Notes under the pieces: model-generated
Database searches by the model: none
What the model saw: only the letters and a program-made list of their open reading frames with translations
What the model was told of the DNA's origin: nothing
Position numbers and translations under genes: made by a program
Source: CAZLIC01 sp964559535
GTDB lineage: Bacteria; Pseudomonadota; Alphaproteobacteria; Rhodobacterales; Rhodobacteraceae
DNA: 64,000 nt
Reading direction: 5' to 3'
Assembly (NCBI GenBank): GCA_964559535.1
Contig: CAZLIC010000011.1
Span: forward strand, 1 to 64,000
Shown: positions 51,064-59,995 of the stretch, in pieces
Layout of the letters: each line of letters opens with the position of its first letter
Numbering within the stretch: position 1 is the first letter of the stretch

Positions 51064-51159
51064 GGGCAGGCGATTGGCGCTTGCGGCGGCACCCGCCTTC
51101 GGGCCAGCTAGCCACCGAAACTGGGCGCAAGGCTGCGCCACAACCGGGATGGAACGGCG

Positions 51160-51954
51160 ATGCCCATCGATGCACTGGCGCTGAAGCAGTACCTCGCCGC
51201 TGGCGGCAAGGCGATCAACGGCTGGTGCGCGATCCCCTCGCCCGTCACCGCCGAAATCGCCGCCCGCGCCGGGTTCGACACGGTGACGGTCGACCTGCAG
51301 CACGGGCTGATGGACTATCAGGTGGCGCTGGGCATGCTGCAGGCGGCGCAGGGTTGCGGTGTGCCGGTGCTGGCCCGGGTGCCGTGGAACGAGCCGGGCA
51401 TCGTGATGAAGTGCCTGGATGCCGGATTTGCGGGCATCATCTGCCCCATGGTGAACACCGCCGACGAGGCGCGGCAGCTGGTCATGGCGTCGCGCTATGC
51501 CCCCCTGGGCGGCCGGTCGTTCGGGCCGACACGGGCGGGAATGGTCTGGGGGCCGGGCTATGTGAAACTGGCCAACGACCGCATCCTGGTGCTGGCCATG
51601 ATCGAAACGCGCGAGGCGCTGAAGAACCTTGACGCGATCCTTGCCGTCGAAGGGATCGACGGCGTCTATGTCGGACCTTCGGACCTGGGGCTGTCGCTGG
51701 GGTACGAACCCACGCTGGAGCCTTCGGCGCCCGAGGTGGTGGAGGCCATTGCCCATATCGGGGCGGCTGCAGTGGCGGCCGGGCGGATTGCCGCGGTGCA
51801 CTGCGGCTCGACCGACCTTGTGCGGCGGATGCAGGCGCAGGGTTTTGCAATCGGGTCGCTTCTGACCGACGTGCGCATCCTGGCCTCGGCGCTGGCAGGC
51901 CATGTGGCCGCCTACCGGAATGAGGCAGCGCAGGCCCCTTCCCGCAGCTACTGA
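51160..51954 (+). CDS. HpcH/HpaI-family class II aldolase
   Basis: 264 residues of the metal-dependent aldolase family of 4-hydroxy-2-oxoheptanedioate aldolase. VTVDLQHGLMDY (42-53), VLARVPWNEP and the metal site in MIETREAL are present, as are GVYVGPSDLGLSLG and the C-terminal AVHCGS. It cleaves or forms 4-hydroxy-2-oxo acids with pyruvate as donor; the aldehyde partner is unknown and no aromatic degradation genes are close. A 96-bp gap separates it from tyrC. Confidence 0.9.
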   Translation: MPIDALALKQYLAAGGKAINGWCAIPSPVTAEIAARAGFDTVTVDLQHGLMDYQVALGMLQAAQGCGVPVLARVPWNEPGIVMKCLDAGFAGIICPMVNTADEARQLVMASRYAPLGGRSFGPTRAGMVWGPGYVKLANDRILVLAMIETREALKNLDAILAVEGIDGVYVGPSDLGLSLGYEPTLEPSAPEVVEAIAHIGAAAVAAGRIAAVHCGSTDLVRRMQAQGFAIGSLLTDVRILASALAGHVAAYRNEAAQAPSRSY

Positions 51955-51981
51955 CCCCACGTCAGGCAGGCCAACCGGCCG

Positions 51982-52794
51982 CTACGGCGCCTCGAACCAG
52001 TCCAGCATCAGGGTGGCCCACCCCTGCGGCACCATGTGCCCACCCGGGTGCAGCACGAACTGCAGTGCGCTTTCGGGTGCGCAGGAACTCCAGACCCGGT
52101 ACATCAGCGGACCTTCAACCCGGGTGCTGTCCGGGTTGTTGCGCGTGCACAGGTTGGTGCGGCGCCAGATCTCCATGGCGGCAAAGGCATCGCCCTGTTC
52201 GATCCCGGCGCGCAGGCGGCGGCCTTCCAGCGGCACCGTGCCGTCGGCCCAGCCGTGCACATGCAGCAGGCGTACCGGGCCGACACAGGCCTCGGGATAG
52301 GGGCGCCAGAAGTTCCCGGCCACCGGCGCATAGGCGGCAAAGGCCCCCGGATCGCGGCAGGCGGCATAGGCCACCATCGACCCGCCCACCGAGAACCCGG
52401 CCAGAACCATCCGCCCCCGCGGCAGGCCGAACCGCGCAGCGGCATCGTCGGCCACGGCGCTCAGGAACGCCGCATCGTCGCGCGTGCCGTCAGACGGCGG
52501 CAGGAAGGCCCAGCTGCGACGGTCTGTCCCGGCGCGCGGCAATCCATCCGGCGCGATCACCGCATAGCCGCGGTCCAGAAGAGGCTGCACCATGCCCGTA
52601 TTGTCCATCGCTTGCTGGCCCGTGCCGCCATAGCCGTGCAGAAACACCACAGCCCCCTTGGCAGGCCCGTCGGGCAGGGCAGCGTGATAGCTGCGTTCTG
52701 CCACGGCACAGGGTGCCGGGTCGGTGCCGCAAGCTGCCCATGCGGGCGCGGCGGCAAGCGCCAGCAGGGCCAGCAGGGCAAGCCGCGCGATCAT
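51982..52794 (-). CDS. LpqC/PHB-depolymerase-like esterase, exported
   Basis: 270 residues. A signal peptide (MIARLALLALLALAAAPAWA, 1-20) is followed by an alpha/beta hydrolase of the feruloyl-esterase/LpqC type: FLHGYGGTGQQ, nucleophile in AGFSVGGSMV, Asp in VHGWADGTVPLEG and His in HPGGHMVP. It acts on ester substrates in the periplasm. Its start overlaps the mdoH stop by four bases (ATGA), so it belongs to the glucan unit. Removing or adding acyl groups on glucan is a possible role, but this is inference. Confidence 0.87.
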   Translation of the reverse strand: MIARLALLALLALAAAPAWAACGTDPAPCAVAERSYHAALPDGPAKGAVVFLHGYGGTGQQAMDNTGMVQPLLDRGYAVIAPDGLPRAGTDRRSWAFLPPSDGTRDDAAFLSAVADDAAARFGLPRGRMVLAGFSVGGSMVAYAACRDPGAFAAYAPVAGNFWRPYPEACVGPVRLLHVHGWADGTVPLEGRRLRAGIEQGDAFAAMEIWRRTNLCTRNNPDSTRVEGPLMYRVWSSCAPESALQFVLHPGGHMVPQGWATLMLDWFEAP

Positions 52795-54548
52795 GCGATG
52801 CGGTCCTCTTCGGCCGCGCGCAGCCAGGCCGGGGCATCTTGCTGCACCAGCCACGACAGCGGCGCGGCCAGCAGCAGGCTCAGCCCGATCTGCACCAGCC
52901 AGGGCGTCACCATGCCCATCGCGACCAGCGCCAGCAGCACCAGACCCAGGCCGGTTTCCCAGCGGTGCAGCCGCAGCAGCGCGGGCAGCCCCGGACGGCC
53001 CGTGGCATGCGGCCCCCAGCCGCCGTCACGCCCTGCCAGCGTAGAGAGCACGGCCTGCGCCTGCTGCACCATCAGCGCCGGCGCAAGCAGCACCGAGACC
53101 ACAAGCTCTGCCAGCAGCGCAGGCGCCAGCCGCCATGTCGGGCGCCCGCGGCACAACCGTTCGGCAACTCCCACCAGCCGCGGTGCCAGCAACAGGGCCA
53201 ACACTGCCACGGCAAGGCCGGTCGGCGACAGCGGCGCGTGCAGCCCGGCATCGCCGACACGGTCAACCGGTACCGCCAGCGCGAACAGGATCAGCAGCGC
53301 CAGCCACCACAGCGATGACAGATAGGCCATGGCGCCCTGAACGAAATGCAGCCGCGACACCGGATGCAGGCCGGGAACGCGCAGCAGGCGCAGATGCTGC
53401 AGGTTGCCCTGGCACCAGCGGCGGTCGCGACGGATATGCGCGGCCAGGGTCTCGGGCGCCTGCTCGAAGCTTTCGTCGGCCTCGGGCAGCACCCGCACGG
53501 CCCATCCGGCCCGCCGCAGCAAGGCCGCCTCGACAAAGTCATGGCTCAGGATCACGCCGCCGCGCGGGGCGCGGCCCGGCAGGTGCGGCAGGCCTGCGCA
53601 ACGGGCAAAGGCGACCGGCCGGAAGATGGCGTTGTGGCCCAGATAGTTCCCCTCGGCGCCCGTCCAGGCGGCAAAGCCCTGCCCAAGGGTCCGTCCATGC
53701 ACCTCGGACCCGACCGACTGCAGGCGCTGCCACACCGTTCGGCCCGGGGCCACGCGCGCCACGGTCTGGATCAGCGCGGCCGTCGGGTCGGCCGCCAGTT
53801 CGTCGGCCAGCCGCAGCACGGTGGCGGCCCCCATGCGGCTGTCGGCATCCAGCACCAGCACGGCATCATGCCGGTGCCCTTCGGCCTGCAGCCAGTCGCG
53901 CAGGTTGCCCGATTTGAAATCGTGGTTCACCGGGCGGCGGCGCCAGGTCACGTCCAGCCCCGGATGGCGCAGCGCCACCGCCCGCACGACGCGTGCTTCC
54001 TCTGCGGCGCGGGCGGCGTCGCGCGTGTCGGACAGGACACGCAGGCAGAACCGGTGGCCCGCTGACTGGGCATGAAGACGCTGCAGCAGGGCCACGGCCG
54101 GAAGGATGGTGCCCGCCGCGTCCTCTCCGTACATCGGCAGCAAGATGGCCACGGCCAGCGGGCGCACGGGGGGCAGCGGCGCCGGGCGCGCGGGCCAAAG
54201 TGCACCCGCCAGCGCCACCGCCACCGGCAGCGCGATCCAGTACAGCGCGAAGGCCGACATCGCGGCCAGCAGCGCCGCGGCAAGTGGCTGTGCACCGGTG
54301 GCGGTCATCCAGGCAAAGGCCAGCACGCCCAACCCCGCGGCCGGGCCTGCGGGAAGTGCAAGCACCATCGCGCGAAAGGCGCGGACCGAACGCGGGGTGG
54401 CGGTGCCGGGTGCGGCCGGGTCGCCGAACGGCACGTCCAGACTCTGGTCGGGCATGGCCAGCGGCTGGACCGGCACCTGCGATCCGTCGCCCCAGGCGCC
54501 TTGCTCTGGGGTGGCGGCGGGCATCAGGGGCGCGCGCTGCTGCAGCAT
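52791..54548 (-). CDS. mdoH: Glucan biosynthesis glucosyltransferase (MdoH/OpgH)
   Basis: 585 residues, inner-membrane family 2 glycosyltransferase that makes the beta-1,2-linked backbone of osmoregulated periplasmic glucans. Two N-terminal helices (about 60-115) precede the cytosolic GT domain: LLPMYGEDA, DxD in VLVLDADSRMG, SHDFVEAALLRRAGW and the processive Q/RxxRW motif in RRDRRWCQGN. Multiple C-terminal helices follow (about 385-570). The longer open frame upstream, which runs through opgC, is not coding; the ATG at 54548 lies two bases after the opgC stop. Its usual partner opgG is not in the window. Confidence 0.91.
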   Translation of the reverse strand: MLQQRAPLMPAATPEQGAWGDGSQVPVQPLAMPDQSLDVPFGDPAAPGTATPRSVRAFRAMVLALPAGPAAGLGVLAFAWMTATGAQPLAAALLAAMSAFALYWIALPVAVALAGALWPARPAPLPPVRPLAVAILLPMYGEDAAGTILPAVALLQRLHAQSAGHRFCLRVLSDTRDAARAAEEARVVRAVALRHPGLDVTWRRRPVNHDFKSGNLRDWLQAEGHRHDAVLVLDADSRMGAATVLRLADELAADPTAALIQTVARVAPGRTVWQRLQSVGSEVHGRTLGQGFAAWTGAEGNYLGHNAIFRPVAFARCAGLPHLPGRAPRGGVILSHDFVEAALLRRAGWAVRVLPEADESFEQAPETLAAHIRRDRRWCQGNLQHLRLLRVPGLHPVSRLHFVQGAMAYLSSLWWLALLILFALAVPVDRVGDAGLHAPLSPTGLAVAVLALLLAPRLVGVAERLCRGRPTWRLAPALLAELVVSVLLAPALMVQQAQAVLSTLAGRDGGWGPHATGRPGLPALLRLHRWETGLGLVLLALVAMGMVTPWLVQIGLSLLLAAPLSWLVQQDAPAWLRAAEEDRIA

Positions 54549-54550
54549 GG

Positions 54551-55810
54551 TCAGGCCCCCCGCGTTCGACCGGCCATCACGGCTGCCCGCGCTGTGGGGG
54601 CCGGTGCCGTGGGGGCCTGAGCCGTGTAGACCGGTGCCGTGGAGGCCGGTACCGTGGAGGCCGGGCGGCCGGGCGCTTTCCACGGTTGCCGCTTCACCAG
54701 GCCGACAAACAACGCCACACCGGTGATGGCGGCAAATCCGGCCAGGTTCACCACCAGCGTGGCCCCGGGGCTGTAGCCCTGCCAGGCCAGCACGGCACCC
54801 AACCCACGCGCCAGCACCATCGAGGTGGCGAACACCGCCAGCGATTGCTGCCCCACCTTCACGATCAGCCGGACAAGCGGCGCCAGCGACGGCACCGACA
54901 CCAGCCGCGCCCCGCCGGGCCCCGCCGCGACCCAGGCCAGATAGGCCAGCGCAAGGAAATGCACGTGCCGCAACAGGCCGTAGTTCGTCTTGTCGATCAG
55001 CACCGACCAGTCGCGCCGCCACTCCTGCACGAAGGGGGAAAGACTGATCACCTTGTACCAGGCGAAGGGCACCGTCAGCAGCACCACCGCCGCCGCCAGC
55101 AACACCAGGCTGCGGCGCACCGGCGGCGCGGGAAGCCAGCCCGCCACGAAGGCAAAGCCGGTGAAGAACACCAACTGCCAGCCAAACGGATTGAAGAACC
55201 ACACGCGCTGCGACGGCGGGTCGAACCAAAGCTCGGCGGGCAGGCCCAGACCGACCGTCGCGTTGGCCAGCCACAGCCCGGCGCTGGCTGCCAGGGCCAG
55301 CCGCCCGTCCACCTTGGCCAGCGCCATCATCACCGGGATCATCCCCAGGATCACCAGGTACATCGGCAGGATGTCGAAGTAGTTCGGCACATAGGTCAGC
55401 GTGAACAGGCCGGGCAACGCCTCGGCCGGGTTGCGCAGGAACACCTTCAGGTTCAGCGCCCCCACCTCGCTGCGGGGCGAAAACCCCAGCCGGTCGATCC
55501 ACAGCAGCAGCACCAGCGCCGCCAGGAAGACACCGATGTGCACCCAGTACACCTGCCAGACCCGGTACAGGATGCGCAGCGTGCCCAGCGCCCAGCCCGC
55601 CCGCGCATAAACCCCGCCAAAGGCAATGGCCGAGGCCATGCCCGAGCAGAACACGAACATCTCGGTCGCATCGGAAAAGCCGAACCGCGCGGGAATCCAC
55701 AATGTCCAGGGATTGTCGGTGATGTGCGCGATCAGGATGATGAACATGCCGATGCCACGGAAGAAATCCAGCCGCAGGTCGCGCGCGCGGGGTCCCGCAT
55801 CGCCGCCCAT
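54551..55810 (-). CDS. opgC: OpgC-type membrane acyltransferase
   Basis: 419 residues, about ten membrane helices. N-terminal RDLRLDFFRGIGMFIILIAHI (10-30) is the OpgC/acyltransferase_3 signature; QVYWVHIGVF and PNYFDILPMYLVIL match the OpgC family. It transfers succinyl groups to periplasmic glucans in Rhodobacter. The last 45 residues or so are odd: an Ala/Pro/Thr repeat region encoded by a 15-bp tandem repeat. The gene is 3 bp downstream of the TPR gene and 2 bp upstream of mdoH. Confidence 0.9.
   Translation of the reverse strand: MGGDAGPRARDLRLDFFRGIGMFIILIAHITDNPWTLWIPARFGFSDATEMFVFCSGMASAIAFGGVYARAGWALGTLRILYRVWQVYWVHIGVFLAALVLLLWIDRLGFSPRSEVGALNLKVFLRNPAEALPGLFTLTYVPNYFDILPMYLVILGMIPVMMALAKVDGRLALAASAGLWLANATVGLGLPAELWFDPPSQRVWFFNPFGWQLVFFTGFAFVAGWLPAPPVRRSLVLLAAAVVLLTVPFAWYKVISLSPFVQEWRRDWSVLIDKTNYGLLRHVHFLALAYLAWVAAGPGGARLVSVPSLAPLVRLIVKVGQQSLAVFATSMVLARGLGAVLAWQGYSPGATLVVNLAGFAAITGVALFVGLVKRQPWKAPGRPASTVPASTAPVYTAQAPTAPAPTARAAVMAGRTRGA
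54601..54660 (-). repeat. 15-bp tandem repeat in the 3' end of opgC
   Basis: Four consecutive 15-bp units (54601-54615, 54616-54630, 54631-54645, 54646-54660), with a degenerate fifth on the left, share the core CCGGTGCCGTGGGGG/GGAGG on the plus strand. In the opgC frame each encodes five residues of the Ala/Pro/Thr type. The 54616 unit is the most diverged. Confidence 0.75.
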
Positions 55811-55813
55811 CGG

Positions 55814-57151
55814 TCAGACCGCCGCCGTACGCGCAGAGGCAATCAGGTCCAGCCGACGGCGGGCGTAGCCATCCAGTGTTCCGGCGCGCTGGCGCTGGCG
55901 GTCCTGCAGCAGATGCTCGGCCGCGTCCAGATAGCCACCGCGCAGCGCCGCCTCGATGGTGACGCGGGCAAAGACGTCGCGCTGCGCATGGCTGCCGCCG
56001 ATCGCCTGCGCGTCGCCGCGGCCTTCGCGCAGATGCAGCCAGGCCGCGGCATAGTCGCCCTGCGCAAAGCATTGCAGTCCCTGCGCCAGATGCAGGCCCG
56101 GGTGGGCGATGATCTGCGCCGCCTCGCCGGTGGCAGGGCGGGTGGCGGCCATCCGGGCGATCAGCCCCGCCGCCGCGGTCTCGCGCCCGCCGCCGCACAG
56201 GGCCAGCATGTAGTGCAGGTCGGCAAAAGCCAGGCAGCCATCGGTCGCGCGGCCCTCGGCCAGATCGGCCAGTTCGTCCCAGCGCGGGCCCACGTCCACC
56301 CCGTCCAGTTCCAGCCGCGACAGCAGCGAGGCGGCGTTGGCAATGTCGCGGTAGTCGTCGGTCTTCTCGGCCCGGATGTCGCGGTCGTACAGCGCCAGCG
56401 CCTGTTCCGCCTGCCCGAGGTCAAGGTGCAGCAGCGCCCGGTGCCACCAGACGTGGAAACGGAAGTTGTTGCAATGCGCCCAGCTGGACTCGCGCCCCGT
56501 CAGCCAGCGCAGCCCGTCCTCGGCACGCGCCGTCATGTCGTGCACATGCGCCACCGCGTGCAGTCCCCAGGCGTCGTCAGGGGCAAGGTCCACGCCTTCG
56601 CGCCCGATGCGCTCGGCCCGCGCGTATTCGCCGGTCTCTTCCAGCGTGAAGGCGTGGCAGCCCAGCACGAACCCTCGAAACGGATGGTCGACCCAGGCGT
56701 CCAGCACGCTTTCGACCGAGGCGCGCATGGCCACAGGCCGACCCATCACGAACTGGATCGCCTGCACCAGTTTCATCGCCAGCGCATCGCGCGGGTGGTC
56801 GGCCAGCACGCCCTGCAGCCGCGCGGCCGCCACCGTGGGCCGCCCGCCCAGCCAGTCGCCCAGCGCAAGCACGAAGGCCACTTCGCGCGCCGTGCCCGCC
56901 GCACCGGCGAATGCCGCTGCATGCGCCTCGCGCGCAACCGCCACCATCTCGGCCCGGCCCAGAAGCAGGCAGGAAAACCCGCGTATCGCCTGACCCAATG
57001 CAAAATCCGGGGCAGCCTGCAACACGCCCGCCAGCGCCGGGCCGGTCATCGCGGCATGCGACAGAACCCCCCGGATCACGCTGTTCCAATCCGGCATCAG
57101 GTGCGACGGCAGGCTCGTGGGAATGCCGCTTGCGTCATCGGTCAGGTGCAT
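55814..57151 (-). CDS. TPR-containing protein, TTC38-like
   Basis: 445 residues, soluble and mostly helical. Several TPR-like repeats are visible, for example GCHAFTLEETGEYARAERIG (about 164-183) and HRALLHLDLGQAEQALALYD (about 237-256). The motif DDAWGLHAVAHVHDM is typical of the TTC38/tetratricopeptide family. No catalytic motif is seen. It is the first gene of the opgC-mdoH-esterase unit with only three bases to opgC. A role in glucan synthesis is inferred from position only. Confidence 0.83.
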   Translation of the reverse strand: MHLTDDASGIPTSLPSHLMPDWNSVIRGVLSHAAMTGPALAGVLQAAPDFALGQAIRGFSCLLLGRAEMVAVAREAHAAAFAGAAGTAREVAFVLALGDWLGGRPTVAAARLQGVLADHPRDALAMKLVQAIQFVMGRPVAMRASVESVLDAWVDHPFRGFVLGCHAFTLEETGEYARAERIGREGVDLAPDDAWGLHAVAHVHDMTARAEDGLRWLTGRESSWAHCNNFRFHVWWHRALLHLDLGQAEQALALYDRDIRAEKTDDYRDIANAASLLSRLELDGVDVGPRWDELADLAEGRATDGCLAFADLHYMLALCGGGRETAAAGLIARMAATRPATGEAAQIIAHPGLHLAQGLQCFAQGDYAAAWLHLREGRGDAQAIGGSHAQRDVFARVTIEAALRGGYLDAAEHLLQDRQRQRAGTLDGYARRRLDLIASARTAAV

Positions 57152-57307
57152 GTCGGGCCTGTTCTACTGTGCCGTGGGTCTGGCGTGCTGCGGGATGGCG
57201 TGCTGTGGGGCGGTCGTGACGGAAAGCCGATCGTGCCTGGGCGTTCGCGTCAGACTGGCGTGACGTTACCCTCAGATGCGCTGATATTCATCGAGTTCGC
57301 GCGAAAG

Positions 57308-57351
57308 TGACGGAGCGTTATCGGAACCATCGCCATCAGAACGCTCCGTCA
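57308..57351 (-). terminator. 12-bp inverted repeat across the ALS-like stop codon
   Basis: Arms 57308-57319 and 57340-57351 are perfect reverse complements with a 20-base loop. On the minus strand the first arm lies in the last codons of the gene (stop at 57336-57338) and the second follows it, ending in CACTTTC. It is probably a terminator with a weak T tract. The 184-bp spacer to the TPR gene holds nothing else recognisable. Confidence 0.5.
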
Positions 57352-58931
57352 TAGGCGCGGCGCGGGATGCGCGCGGCGATCAGGGTGAACCCGGCACGGC
57401 CCAGCGCCGCCTGCGCCTCGGCCTGCAGGGTGGCGGCTTCGGCCACTGCCACGCCATGGCCGCCGAAGGCCCGGGCCAGCGCCGCAAAGTCGGTTCCACC
57501 GAAATCGACGCCCAGATTGGGCCTGCGCCCGGACCGCTGCTTCATCTCGATCAGCGCCAGGCTGTCGTCCACCAGCACGCAGACAATCACCGGCAGCCCC
57601 AGCGCCGCCAGCGTGGCCAGCTCGCCCGCCCCCATCTCCAGCCCCGCGTCGCCGACGAAGGCCAGCACGGGCGCCCCCGGCCGGCCCAACTTGGCCCCGG
57701 CGGCCAGCGGCACGGCGCAGGCCATGGTGCACAGGCCCGACGACTGCAGCATGAGGCGCGGCGCCGCACAGGCCCACATCTGGCTGGCCAGGATCCGGTG
57801 CGCGCCGCTGTCGGCCGTGACCACGGTTTCCGCAGGCATGACCTGGCGCAGGGTGGCAATCACCTGGTGCGGCCCCCAGTGGCCGGGCGCGGCAAAGGCC
57901 GTCTGCAACGCCGCCCGCGCGCGCGCTGGTGCCCCGTTCGGCCACCTGGGGGGGGCCGGATGTGCCAGTGCCCCCAGCGCCGGGGCAATGCCGCCCAGAA
58001 GCGTGATGTCGGCCCGGTGCATGCCATGCGTCCGCGGTACCGGCGAAATCTCGATCACCCGCTGTCCGTTGCGCCACGGGTTGCGCCAGCCGACCCGCAT
58101 CTCGATCGGGTCATAGCCGATCAGCAGCACGGCATCGGCACTGTCCATCAGGGGCATCAGAATGCCGTCCGCCCGGGGCGAAAGACCGGCCCCGCCCAGG
58201 CACAGAGGATCATCCTCGGGCAACAACCCCTTGCCCTTGTAGGTGGTGATCAGCGGAATGCCGTGGGCGCGGCAGAAGGCGGCAATCACGCTGCCCGCAC
58301 CCTCGTTCACGGCGTCCACGCCGGCCACCGCCACGGGGCGTTCCGCGGCGGCCAGCGCCACGCGCGCGGCGCGCAGCGCCTGCGCCTCGGGCAGGCCAGG
58401 GCGGGCGGCCGCGACCAGCGCAACCGGCGCCTCGTCCGCCGCGCCTTCCGCCACCTCGATGGGCACATCCACATGCACCGGCCCGGGCTGGCCCTGCGTG
58501 GCCAGCGCAATGGCCCGCGCCATGCCCGCCCCCACCGCGCCCGCCGCCAGCCGGAACGACCCCTTGACCACCGGGCGCAGCATCGCCTGGTGGTCGAATA
58601 CCTGATGCGTATAGGTCTCGGCCTCGGCGGCATCGACACAGCCGGTCAGAAACACCAGCGGCACGCGGTCCTGCATGGCGTTGGCCACCACGTTCACCGC
58701 GTTCGTCACCCCCGGCCCCAGTGTTGCCACCAGAACCGGAAGCGCGCCTGTCATGTGCCACAGCCCTTCGGCCATGAAGCCGCCCGCGTTCTCGTGCTTG
58801 ACCAGCACGAAACGCAGCCCGGCACTGTCCAGCCCCTGCATCAGCGCCAGAACCTCACCGCCCGGAATGCCGAAGGCATGGGTGGCCCCCGCCTGGTGCA
58901 GCATCCGTCCGATGATGTCGGCGCCTGTCAT
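57336..58931 (-). CDS. Acetolactate-synthase-like ThDP-dependent enzyme
   Basis: 531 residues with the three-domain ThDP fold. The catalytic Glu is E47 in VKHENAGGFMAEG. The middle domain spans about 190-320. The ThDP motif starts GDAGLEMGAGELATLAALG near residue 430, where a usual GDG reads GDA, with the Asp-type end CVLVDDSLALIEMKQ. No FAD-specific segment can be confirmed. Acetolactate synthase, benzoylformate-decarboxylase-like or sulfopyruvate-type activity are all possible. It is 3 bp downstream of the YHS-domain gene. Confidence 0.85.
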   Translation of the reverse strand: MTGADIIGRMLHQAGATHAFGIPGGEVLALMQGLDSAGLRFVLVKHENAGGFMAEGLWHMTGALPVLVATLGPGVTNAVNVVANAMQDRVPLVFLTGCVDAAEAETYTHQVFDHQAMLRPVVKGSFRLAAGAVGAGMARAIALATQGQPGPVHVDVPIEVAEGAADEAPVALVAAARPGLPEAQALRAARVALAAAERPVAVAGVDAVNEGAGSVIAAFCRAHGIPLITTYKGKGLLPEDDPLCLGGAGLSPRADGILMPLMDSADAVLLIGYDPIEMRVGWRNPWRNGQRVIEISPVPRTHGMHRADITLLGGIAPALGALAHPAPPRWPNGAPARARAALQTAFAAPGHWGPHQVIATLRQVMPAETVVTADSGAHRILASQMWACAAPRLMLQSSGLCTMACAVPLAAGAKLGRPGAPVLAFVGDAGLEMGAGELATLAALGLPVIVCVLVDDSLALIEMKQRSGRRPNLGVDFGGTDFAALARAFGGHGVAVAEAATLQAEAQAALGRAGFTLIAARIPRRAYDGAF

Positions 58932-58934
58932 GCG

Positions 58935-59453
58935 TTACTCCTTGATCGGGGCCTTGGACTTGAAGTCGGGAATCGACTTGCTGTCGGACGCCGCCGCGGT
59001 CTCGATGCCCGGCCACTTGCCTTCGGCCTTCGAGATGTTGCCCGGAATGTCCTCTTCCCAGAAGCCCACCACGTTTTTCGTGATGTTCAGGTACAGCTTG
59101 CCGTCGACAATGCGCCACAGCGTGGGGTTGCCCGGCACCTTGCCCCCTTTCGATACGCCATAGGCGCAATGCCCGTCGTACTGCGGCGCATAGCGCGCCG
59201 GGTCGGCCAGGAAAGTGTCGCGGTTGGCCTCGGTGGCGAAGGCAAAGGTGGCGTCGTTGTAGGTGGCGGTGATCGAAGCCTTGCCGGGCAGCGGCGCGGG
59301 CTGCGACTGGCCGACCGGCGCCTGTTTCAGCGCAAAGTACGACACCACGTCATATCCCGACGCGGCAAAGCCGGTCTTGTCCACATATTGCGGCCCGGCA
59401 AGGGCGGCAGAGGGAAGGGCAAGCGAAACAGCAAGGGCAAGTATGCGCAGCAT
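58935..59453 (-). CDS. YHS-domain protein, exported
   Basis: 172 residues. A signal peptide (1-19, ending ALAG) precedes a YHS-type region: SGYDVVSYF, TYNDATFAFATEANRDTFLADPARYAPQYDGHCAYGVS. The Cys/His set of metal-binding YHS domains is only partly present (one His, one Cys in GHCAYG). The C-terminal part, VDGKLYLNITKNVVGFWEEDI, is conserved in this subgroup. Function unknown; a periplasmic metal-related role is often suggested. It is 3 bp before the ALS-like gene and 101 bp after the NTF2-like gene. Confidence 0.85.
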   Translation of the reverse strand: MLRILALAVSLALPSAALAGPQYVDKTGFAASGYDVVSYFALKQAPVGQSQPAPLPGKASITATYNDATFAFATEANRDTFLADPARYAPQYDGHCAYGVSKGGKVPGNPTLWRIVDGKLYLNITKNVVGFWEEDIPGNISKAEGKWPGIETAAASDSKSIPDFKSKAPIKE

Positions 59454-59554
59454 GGCAGGTCTCCGTTGTTGGCCTGCCGCATCATTCGTCGCCGGGTGCA
59501 CAGGCATTACATGCCCAACGGCCGCTTCGCGCTGTTGTGATCGGCAGCAACGCA

Positions 59555-59995
59555 TTACGGCTTCTCTTCGGTCGTCAACAGCGCCGCAAGTTTCCAGCCT
59601 TCGGCTTCGCGCACCCACAAGAGCGACACCAGAAAGCGCAGCCGTGCCGGGGCGTCTGCCGCGCCGATCACCAGCGTCAGCGGCATGTGGAACAGTGCCG
59701 TGCCGTCATCCAGCATGGCGACGCGGGCGCGGTCGGGCTCAGGTTCCACCCGCCAGACCTCGGCCTTCTGGAAGCCGCCCATGCGCGCCAGAATGGCCTC
59801 GGCCCCCCAGAACGACTTGCCGTCCGACACCCACAGCAGATCCGGGCTGTCCGAAAGGTGCCGACGGATCAGCGCCGGGTCGCGGGTGTTCTGGTCGGCC
59901 ACGAAGGCCGCATAGGCGGCGCGCACCTCGTCCTCGGGGCCGGCAAGGGCGGGCAGGGGCAACAGGGCAAGCACAAGCGCAAGGGCACGGATCAT
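59555..59995 (-). CDS. NTF2-like (SnoaL/DUF4440-type) protein, exported
   Basis: 146 residues. A signal peptide (1-18, ending ALAG) is followed by a cone-shaped NTF2-like fold: VRAAYAAFVADQNTRD, LLWVSDGKSFWGAEAILARM, and FLVSLLWVREAEGWKLAALLTTEE. No catalytic residues can be picked out. Its start overlaps the stop of the cyclase gene (ATGA), so it is co-translated with it. A ligand-binding role near the membrane cyclase is possible but unsupported. Confidence 0.8.
   Translation of the reverse strand: MIRALALVLALLPLPALAGPEDEVRAAYAAFVADQNTRDPALIRRHLSDSPDLLWVSDGKSFWGAEAILARMGGFQKAEVWRVEPEPDRARVAMLDDGTALFHMPLTLVIGAADAPARLRFLVSLLWVREAEGWKLAALLTTEEKP

Noticed and set aside
52791..56198. Apparent 1135-residue fusion extending MdoH upstream through opgC
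   Set aside because: The upstream part is an out-of-frame reading of opgC and the TPR gene; MdoH homology starts after the ATG at 54548.
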